Assembly: GCA_900544295.1 (NCBI GenBank)
Contig: UQUO01000001.1
Location: 1 to 64,000, forward strand
DNA from: an uncultured Eubacteriales bacterium
GTDB lineage: Bacteria > Bacillota > Clostridia > Oscillospirales > Oscillospiraceae
Length of the DNA: 64,000 bases
Direction of reading: 5' to 3'
The notes beneath the pieces were generated by a model, which made no database searches, was not told the DNA's origin, and saw only the letters and a program-made list of their open reading frames with translations. Position 1 is the stretch's first letter, and the number at the start of each line of letters is the position of its first letter. Of the stretch, positions 58,865 through 64,000 are shown in pieces. The translations under genes were made by a program, and so were the position numbers.

Positions 58865-59272
58865 ATGGCACAAATCGTTGTATTTGGCCGAGTCATGCAC
58901 GAGCTTGTCCCGAAAAAGGGCCAGTCAAAACAGCAATATGTCTGTTTTGACCTGATGGAGCGTTCCGGCAACACTCCGCCGGACTACTACCAGGTATGGG
59001 CCCGCGGTGACGATGTTACCCGGCTCATGCGGCTCAAGGTCAAAAAGGGAAGCATGATCTGGCTCACCGGATCGCAAAAACTGGTGGATGTTCGCCAAAA
59101 GGACGGAACCACAGTCAAGAAGCTGAAAATATGGCTGACGGACTTTGGATTTCTCCCTGGGCAGTCCTCCAAAGCAAAATCCGAAAGTGGACAGCATGAC
59201 CCTGACGGCGCGGCACCTGTTCCGTCACCTCCCGAGGTGATGAATGGCGACCGTGAACCCCTGCCGGAATAG
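58865..59272 (+). CDS. Single-stranded DNA-binding protein (element-encoded)
   Basis: A 135-residue OB-fold protein: VVFGRVMHELVPKKGQSKQQ at the N terminus, YYQVWARGDDVTRLMRLKVKKG near 40, then an acidic/Pro-rich end with no canonical DDDIPF tip. It binds ssDNA, as many ICE-encoded SSBs do during transfer. GGAAG precedes the ATG. Transcript starts at 58.66 kb and passes an attenuator. Confidence 0.75.
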   Translation: MAQIVVFGRVMHELVPKKGQSKQQYVCFDLMERSGNTPPDYYQVWARGDDVTRLMRLKVKKGSMIWLTGSQKLVDVRQKDGTTVKKLKIWLTDFGFLPGQSSKAKSESGQHDPDGAAPVPSPPEVMNGDREPLPE

Positions 59273-59284
59273 CTCCCGGCATCC

Positions 59285-59344
59285 AAGAGGGACCGTATCA
59301 AGTTTTCAGAATGATCTGAAGCTTGGTGCGGTCCCTCTTTTTTT
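59285..59344 (+). terminator. Terminator of the SSB gene
   Basis: AAGAGGGACCG (59285-59295) pairs with CGGTCCCTCTT (59329-59339) and is followed by a T run to 59344. Confidence 0.85.
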
Positions 59345-59382
59345 GTTTTCAGGCAAAAATCTAAAGGAAGGACGGTAAGAAA

Positions 59383-60198
59383 ATGAGTAATGACAAGGGA
59401 CTTTTGAGCGGCAGCATCACCATCTTGATCGGTGCTGTCATCGCCATCATGGCTCTGGTACGCGGGCCGTGGCAGGCGTGGCTGCTGATTGGGGTATTCA
59501 CCCTTTGGGGGCTTTGGGTCGTTCTGATCCTCCTGCTCCCGTATATGCAGCAAGCCAAACGCCGCCGGCAGCGCCAGCAGAGAGAACGCTGGCTGCACGC
59601 TGAAGGCATTGCCCAGAGCACATTCCAGGTCCCGGAACTGGAGGAACCTGTTTCAGACGACCTGCTGCTCCGCTATGCCAACCACCGGATTCTGGCCTAT
59701 CTGCGCTCGTCGTATTCTGACGCTTGCTTTGAGTGGTGTGAGAAGCGGCCGGCAGAGCTGATCCGAACCAATGGCACTGGGCGCATCCGGCTTCACAATG
59801 TAGATGGATTCGACCATGCAGACATCACATTCGGGCAGGACGCGACCATCCAGTGTGACCTGCTCAAAATCGTGCCTCTGTCCAAGGCTGGCACAGAACA
59901 GGGCGATGAGGTCAATATCCCGCCCAACAAGCAGCCCATTGATCCACGCATTTGGTACGAAAACTGTGGGCGCGAAGTCATGGAAACGCTGATCGCCGAC
60001 CTGAATTCCCGTGGGCACAGCAAGCTCACGCTGCGGGAAAACGGCGACATCTGCATCCAGCAGGACGATGAACTGGTGCCGCAGGAACATCTTGCGAACT
60101 TTCCCGCGAAGGTCTACTGGCCCCGCTTGGTGGAAGTGTTTGAAAGCAAGGGCCTGTCGGCTGAAACCACGGCGCAGGGCATCCAGGTCTCCTGGTGA
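59383..60198 (+). CDS. Membrane protein with cytosolic C-terminal domain, unknown function
   Basis: A 271-residue protein with two helices (residues 9-27 and about 32-53), a basic stretch (KRRRQRQQRER) and a roughly 190-residue cytosolic domain: GTGRIRLHNVDGFDHADITF near 133 and IWYENCGREVMETLIADLNS near 190. Not recognised. It is 34 nt before the DUF932-like gene. A DNA-handling link is possible only by context. Confidence 0.6.
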   Translation: MSNDKGLLSGSITILIGAVIAIMALVRGPWQAWLLIGVFTLWGLWVVLILLLPYMQQAKRRRQRQQRERWLHAEGIAQSTFQVPELEEPVSDDLLLRYANHRILAYLRSSYSDACFEWCEKRPAELIRTNGTGRIRLHNVDGFDHADITFGQDATIQCDLLKIVPLSKAGTEQGDEVNIPPNKQPIDPRIWYENCGREVMETLIADLNSRGHSKLTLRENGDICIQQDDELVPQEHLANFPAKVYWPRLVEVFESKGLSAETTAQGIQVSW

Positions 60199-60231
60199 CC
60201 GCCATCACCCAGAGAGGGGAGTGAAATCACA

Positions 60232-61305
60232 ATGAAATCAGGGATCAGTCTTGTAGACATGGCAAAGGAGATCCAGCGCCAGGCTGATTTGAAAGCCGAC
60301 TATATGCTGGACACCCGCAGCCTTCGTCTGGAGCCTTTTGACTCGAAGCTGTACCTCAACGCCTATGACCAATCCGGTGTCCCGGCGCTTGAACCGCTGG
60401 AGGTCAATTCCATTGCCCACCGGCAGATCGGCACACACCTGAAGATCCCGGCAGCCTACTATGACAAGATGCTGGAGGAATATCCCCAGCTGCTGGCGCA
60501 GAATGTGAACGCCTGGTTCCAGCGGGAGCCCTCTGTCCGTATGATTCGCACCATTGAGGGTACGGCACGGGCATTTTTGAGCAACCGCTACCGGCGCATT
60601 GACAACCTTGATATTGCGGGCATCGTCCTTCCCGTCCTGCAGGATATGGAGGGAATGCACTTTGAGAGCTGCCAGCTCACGGAAAGCCGCATGTATATCA
60701 AGGTAGTCAACACCCGCCTGGAGGCCGAGGTCGTGCCGGGCGACATCGTTCAGTCCGGCATCATCATCAGCAACAGCGAGGTGGGACTCGGTTCGGTGAA
60801 CATCCAGCCGCTGGTCTACCGGCTGGTGTGCAGTAACGGAATGGTCGTAAACGATGCTCAGATGCGCCGCAACCATGTGGGCCGCGTCAACGAGGCTTCG
60901 GAGAACTATCAACTGTATTCGGAAAAGACGCTGGAGGCAGACGACAAAGCTTTTGCCATGAAGATCCAGGACACGGTGCGGGCCGTGGTAGACGAGGTGC
61001 GCTTTACCCGTGTAGTCAACATGATGCGGGAGGCCAAGGATGCCCGCATGAATACCACCGATGTCCCCGGCATTGTCAAGCTGGTCAGCAGGGACTTCCA
61101 CATCACCGATGAGGAAAGCTCCGGTGTGCTGCAGCGGCTGATCGAGGGCAACGACCTGACGCTCTATGGTTTATCCAATGCGGTGACCCGCCACAGCCAG
61201 GATGTCCCGGATTATGACCGGGCGACTGCACTGGAGGGCATCGGTTACAACATTCTCTCCATGCCGGCAAGGCAGTGGAGCCGTATCAACCAGCTGGCCG
61301 CCTGA
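60232..61305 (+). CDS. DUF932-like plasmid/phage protein
   Basis: A 357-residue protein of the type often found near recombination genes of plasmids and phages: LEVNSIAHRQIGTHLKIPAA near 60, RAFLSNRYRRIDNLDIA near 113, and GLGSVNIQPLVYRLVCSNGM near 180, the DUF932 core. Biochemical role unknown. Similar proteins sit with SSB and conjugation genes. Cotranscribed with the next gene (38-nt gap). Confidence 0.8.
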   Translation: MKSGISLVDMAKEIQRQADLKADYMLDTRSLRLEPFDSKLYLNAYDQSGVPALEPLEVNSIAHRQIGTHLKIPAAYYDKMLEEYPQLLAQNVNAWFQREPSVRMIRTIEGTARAFLSNRYRRIDNLDIAGIVLPVLQDMEGMHFESCQLTESRMYIKVVNTRLEAEVVPGDIVQSGIIISNSEVGLGSVNIQPLVYRLVCSNGMVVNDAQMRRNHVGRVNEASENYQLYSEKTLEADDKAFAMKIQDTVRAVVDEVRFTRVVNMMREAKDARMNTTDVPGIVKLVSRDFHITDEESSGVLQRLIEGNDLTLYGLSNAVTRHSQDVPDYDRATALEGIGYNILSMPARQWSRINQLAA

Positions 61306-61343
61306 GTGGCTGCCAACCATCCAATTTTAAGGAGGAACGAACT

Positions 61344-62189
61344 ATGTACGAACAGAACACTTCTATGATGAACACTCCTGAGCGGAACACTTTCCTGCTC
61401 CCTGCGATGGTGGAGGGTGATTTCAGCAGCGATGAGATCGCGGAGGATGCGGACGGCCTGCAGATGATGAGTTTCCAGCGGGTGAAAATTCCCGCCGGCG
61501 GCGCCCTGCAGTTCGAGATCCCCACGGAAGACCCCGACAATCCGGATTATGCCCGGACCCTGGAAGGAGTCATTCTCTACAATCATTCTGCCTATACCCT
61601 GTGGCCGGAAGGCAGCGAGTATGACGAGGACACCAAGCCTCTCTGCTCTTCTGTGGACGGCAAGACCGGCATCGGGGAACCGGGCGGTGCCTGCGCCACC
61701 TGCCCGATGAACGCATACGGTTCGGCCAGAGACGGCGGCCGCGGCAAGGCCTGCAAGAATATGCGGGACATCTACCTGCTGCGTAGCGGCGAGTATATGC
61801 CTCTGCTGATTTCTCTGCCGCCTACCAGCATCAAGCCGTTCAAGGAGTTCCTGAACCGGGCCTTTGTCTACCGCCGGCGCGCCACCTATGGCAGCCTGAT
61901 CCAGATTGGGCTCAAGAAGGAGAACAATGGCAGCAACGACTACAGCGTTGCCACCTTCCGCCTTGTGCGCGACTTCCAGGGCGAGGAACTGGCTCAGATC
62001 CGCGCCTATGCCAATGGCTTTAAGGAGCAGATCAAGGCCATCAACATCCAGCGGGCCCTGATCAACGAGGAGCAGCGTACCAACGACTGCGACTATGTGA
62101 TCCCGGAGTCCGCTACGGCGCCCGACAGCCCCGATGGGAGCTATGTGGTCGGTGAGATCAACGGCAACTACGAGAAGCTGCCTGCGTAA
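61344..62189 (+). CDS. Conserved element protein with Cys-rich motif
   Basis: A 281-residue protein with an acidic N terminus. A CATCPMNAYGSARDGGRGKA core around residues 112-131, then CKNMRD, gives three to four Cys that could bind a metal or FeS cluster. The rest (KPFKEFLNRAFVYRRRATYG near 170) is mixed. From context, a DNA-binding or annealing protein beside SSB and DUF932 is plausible; not proven. AGGAGG lies 8 nt before the ATG. Confidence 0.65.
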   Translation: MYEQNTSMMNTPERNTFLLPAMVEGDFSSDEIAEDADGLQMMSFQRVKIPAGGALQFEIPTEDPDNPDYARTLEGVILYNHSAYTLWPEGSEYDEDTKPLCSSVDGKTGIGEPGGACATCPMNAYGSARDGGRGKACKNMRDIYLLRSGEYMPLLISLPPTSIKPFKEFLNRAFVYRRRATYGSLIQIGLKKENNGSNDYSVATFRLVRDFQGEELAQIRAYANGFKEQIKAINIQRALINEEQRTNDCDYVIPESATAPDSPDGSYVVGEINGNYEKLPA

Positions 62190-62227
62190 TGAGTTTTGTT
62201 GCGGCCTCAGCCGCATGACATGTCATC

Positions 62228-62267
62228 AAGGGATACCTTCGGCTCACGCCGGGGGTATCCCTTTTTT
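62228..62267 (+). terminator. Terminator of the DUF932/Cys-motif operon
   Basis: AAGGGATACC (62228-62237) pairs with GGTATCCCTT (62254-62263), followed by T6. Confidence 0.87.
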
Positions 62268-62290
62268 GCTTTAGACTGGAGGAAATATAT

Positions 62291-62830
62291 ATGTTATGTG
62301 AAGTACCGTTAACAAAGGAGCAACAGGAGTTTGCCGCTGAACATCACGGCCTGGTCTACAAATTTTTAAATGACAACCATCTGCCAGATGACGAATTTTA
62401 TGATGTGGTCATTTTTCCCTACCTGAAGGCTGTGCAGGATTATTTTTCAGATGAATCGGCACAACGCTATTCATTCGCAGCGATTGCCCGCCACAGAATG
62501 CGTCTGTGTGTCTATGATCACTTTCGCTCGCAGGCTCGCCGCAAGCGCAACGCTGAAATCCTCAGCATTCATATCGGCCTGTACCCGGACGGCGTGCCCC
62601 TGGAGGAACTGCTGCCGGCGCAGGATGATCTGATGCAGGAATTTGAGATGAAGCAGCTGCTCCATGACCTGGCTGGCCGTGTTTCCAGGCAGCAAATGAA
62701 TATCGTCCGCATGAAGGGCTGCGGCTACGGCATCCGTGAGATAGCCAGCCACGAAAAACTCCCCATGAAACGCATCAAGGAACTTCTGGAAGAGGTCCGC
62801 ACGGTGTTTCTGGAGTTGTGCTATGAGTAA
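62291..62830 (+). CDS. Sigma-70-like protein (second element sigma)
   Basis: A 179-residue protein with a region 2-like N-terminal half (DEFYDVVIFPYLKAVQDYF near 34; RHRMRLCVYDHFRSQARRKR near 67) and a region 4-like end (QQMNIVRMKGCGYGIREIAS). It differs from the sigma-like gene at 56.0 kb, so the element may use two. The start ATG 62291 has GGAGG. Confidence 0.75.
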   Translation: MLCEVPLTKEQQEFAAEHHGLVYKFLNDNHLPDDEFYDVVIFPYLKAVQDYFSDESAQRYSFAAIARHRMRLCVYDHFRSQARRKRNAEILSIHIGLYPDGVPLEELLPAQDDLMQEFEMKQLLHDLAGRVSRQQMNIVRMKGCGYGIREIASHEKLPMKRIKELLEEVRTVFLELCYE

Positions 62831-62883
62831 ATGCCTGTCGTCCCTGGCAGGCAAACAACAAAACTGAATGGAGGCTGAATATT

Positions 62884-63129
62884 ATGACGAAATCGAAAAA
62901 ATCCATTGTAATGCACGGAATGCTTTTGTGCCCGCTGGTTCTCGGCCACTGCGCCTTCCTGCGTGCCAACGGCTCCGACTACCGGACCTCGCCCGTTGTG
63001 GCGATCCATCAGCAGTCCGGGGATCTGGTGCATTTCGAAACGCTCAACTCCAACTACTTCCTTTCGATGGATCCTTTCCCGCTGGCGGCCGCCAGCCCGC
63101 TCCCGACGGTTCTGGCCGCGTGCGCGTAG
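62884..63129 (+). CDS. Small element protein, unknown function
   Basis: An 81-residue protein with an N-terminal hydrophobic part (HGMLLCPLVLGHCAFLRANG) and VAIHQQSGDLVHFETLNSNY. It has TGGAGGCTG about 9 nt before the ATG. Unknown; length and ribosome site favour a real gene. Confidence 0.55.
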   Translation: MTKSKKSIVMHGMLLCPLVLGHCAFLRANGSDYRTSPVVAIHQQSGDLVHFETLNSNYFLSMDPFPLAAASPLPTVLAACA

Positions 63130-63168
63130 AGAAGTCAAAACAATAAGGGGTAATGCCCCATAGGTCCC

Positions 63169-63206
63169 GGCCGTGGCAGGCGCACTTGTCTGCCGCGGCC
63201 TTTTTT
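63169..63206 (+). terminator. Terminator before the cysteine-cluster gene
   Basis: GGCCGTGGCAG (63169-63179) pairs with CTGCCGCGGCC (63190-63200, one G-U), then T6. Confidence 0.83.
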
Positions 63207-63218
63207 ATGGAGGAATGT

Positions 63219-63902
63219 ATGGAACAATCCAAAACCCTTGCTGTTTCCGTAAGCGCCAAGGAGTTTGTCACATACCAGTGCAGCCAATGCGGCCATTGCT
63301 GCCGCCGCATCGAGGGCTGTGTCATGGTGGAAAGCCTGGACGCCTACCGGATGGCAAAACACCTTCGAGAGCAGCATTGCGGTGTCCGCAGTACGGATGA
63401 TGTGCTTCTCCAATACTGCGAGCCCACACCGCTCACCGATGAAGGGTATCCCATTTACACACTCAAAACGGTTGGAGCAGAAGCATCCTGTGTTTTTCTG
63501 CAGGGCAACCAGTGCAGTATCTATGCCGCCCGCCCTCGAACCTGCCGCCTTTACCCATTTTCGGCGGGGCCCGGTGAGCGCGGCCGGGATTTTGAATACT
63601 GCCTCTGTTTTGATGATAACCAGCAGTATCACTTCAGCGGCGGGAAGGTGCTTGTCAAGGACTGGCTGTACCGAAACTTTCCCCGGGAAGATAAGGAATT
63701 CCTGAAACAGCAGTACCGGGCCATCCCGGAAATCGGCAAGCTGATGCGCCGCATACCAGAGGAACTGCGCCGGGCATCTGTGTTCAAGATCTTGTTCTGT
63801 CACTATTACAACTTCGACCTGGATCAGCCGTTCCTGCCCCAGTATGAACAGAACAACCGCAGCCTGCTGCATGATCTTCGTCAGCTGGCGCTTCTGGACT
63901 GA
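63219..63902 (+). CDS. YkgJ-family cysteine cluster protein
   Basis: A 227-residue protein with the CxxCxxCC motif near residue 22 (CSQCGHCCRRIEGC) and CSIYAARPRTCRLYPF near 100, as in the YkgJ/CxxCxxCC family of zinc or FeS proteins. Function unknown. I start at 63219, where GGAGG is 5 nt upstream. It is the last complete gene in the window. Confidence 0.75.
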   Translation: MEQSKTLAVSVSAKEFVTYQCSQCGHCCRRIEGCVMVESLDAYRMAKHLREQHCGVRSTDDVLLQYCEPTPLTDEGYPIYTLKTVGAEASCVFLQGNQCSIYAARPRTCRLYPFSAGPGERGRDFEYCLCFDDNQQYHFSGGKVLVKDWLYRNFPREDKEFLKQQYRAIPEIGKLMRRIPEELRRASVFKILFCHYYNFDLDQPFLPQYEQNNRSLLHDLRQLALLD

Positions 63903-63912
63903 GGCGGCGCCT

Positions 63913-64000
63913 ATGATGTACGCACTGGAACACTTTTCAGCGCAGGGAACCGGCGGCCGCCCATGTCGATGCTGGATACAGTACGCTATCTGCGGAAAAT
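63913..64000 (+). CDS. Partial gene at the right edge
   Basis: An open frame from ATG 63913 (MMYALEHFSAQGTGGRPCRC) that runs past the window end; 29 codons are seen. GAGGCGGCG precedes it. Too short to assign. Confidence 0.4.
   Translation, partial: MMYALEHFSAQGTGGRPCRCWIQYAICGK

Larger units (their letters stand above)
20790..64000. mobile_element. Integrative conjugative element (partial, one end in window)
   Basis: From about 20.79 kb the sequence changes from very GC-rich minus-strand housekeeping genes to plus-strand accessory genes with lower GC: a VirB2/VirB6/VirB4/VirD4 secretion set, S1-domain protein, SSB, DUF932 protein and sigma-like factors, with defence and resistance cargo. 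That set is characteristic of Clostridia ICEs. Neither integrase nor relaxase lies in the window, and the right end is outside it. The left boundary is inferred from the gene content and base composition; no attachment site repeat was identified. Confidence 0.8.

Overview
The window suggests a high-GC member of the Clostridia, most like the Oscillospiraceae/Ruminococcaceae of the gut. The evidence is the gene order acpP-rnc-radical SAM protein, plsX/trmFO/topA/dprA, strong Shine-Dalgarno sites, GC-rich stem-loop terminators, and an accessory element typical of that group. No rRNA, tRNA or CRISPR array was seen. Base composition falls into three visibly different classes: very GC-rich chromosome (1-20.76 kb), moderately GC-rich conjugative element (20.8-64 kb, running off the right edge), and AT-rich cargo inside the element (about 35.9-43.8 kb and 48.9-50.4 kb).

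Chromosome (1-20.76 kb, all genes on the minus strand). Read right to left in the direction of transcription: a stand-alone tRNA-binding protein resembling the C-terminal domain of MetRS, a nicotinamidase-like hydrolase, two large solute-binding lipoproteins, then a tightly packed run: SpoU-type RNA methyltransferase, dprA, topA, trmFO, plsX, acpP, rnc, an rnc-linked radical SAM protein, guanine deaminase and an MFS transporter. A second operon follows: prfA, an in-frame Sua5-CoaE fusion, and an M18 aminopeptidase. Many joins are 1-4 nt overlaps (ATGA, TGATG, TTGA), which indicates translational coupling. The left edge holds a stack of palindromes that look like a dispersed intergenic repeat.

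Conjugative element (about 20.8 kb to the right edge, mostly plus strand). It opens with a winged-helix regulator and a small helical protein. Next comes a type IV secretion (T4SS) operon (23.0-35.8 kb): VirB2-like pilin, VirB6/TrbL-like channel protein, a glycine-rich membrane protein, a C39-peptidase membrane protein, a PrgI-VirB4 fusion ATPase, two unknowns, a Replic_Relax-like protein, a VirD4 coupling protein and an S1-domain RNA-binding protein. Cargo follows: an RloA/RloB (AbiL-like) defence pair, a SLOG-domain protein divergent from a small XRE regulator, and a VanRS/VanZ-like two-component system with an ABC exporter. A second operon (44.1-55.1 kb) encodes a nearly complete Tad (type IVc) pilus machine: TadE-like pseudopilins, a large secreted protein, prepilin peptidase, CpaB, TadZ, CpaF, TadB, TadC and a Flp-like pilin. 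A foreign AAA/DUF234 ATPase gene is inserted in the opposite direction within it. The right part (55.2-64 kb) holds small regulatory and DNA-processing genes: a zinc-finger protein, two sigma-70-like factors, an SSB, a DUF932 protein, a Cys-cluster protein and several unknowns. No integrase, relaxase or attachment site is in the window, so only one end of the element is visible.

What stands out. (1) One mobile element encodes both a conjugative T4SS and a Tad pilus. (2) The promoter of the first regulator, the T4SS operon and the Tad operon share one architecture: two TTGGCAC/TTGGCGC boxes, then a -10 box 40-42 nt after the second box. In all three the leader folds into a hairpin, and in the last two this is a terminator-like hairpin before the first gene. 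With element-borne sigma factors and an S1 RNA-binding protein, this looks like an element-specific regulon, possibly using antitermination. (3) Unusual translation starts are frequent: several TTG starts, a probable AUA start for the coupling protein, and an apparent -1 frameshift at codon 2-3 of the preceding gene. (4) The two-component/ABC cargo has matching 11-bp direct repeats at two promoters, which implies a self-contained autoregulated resistance module.
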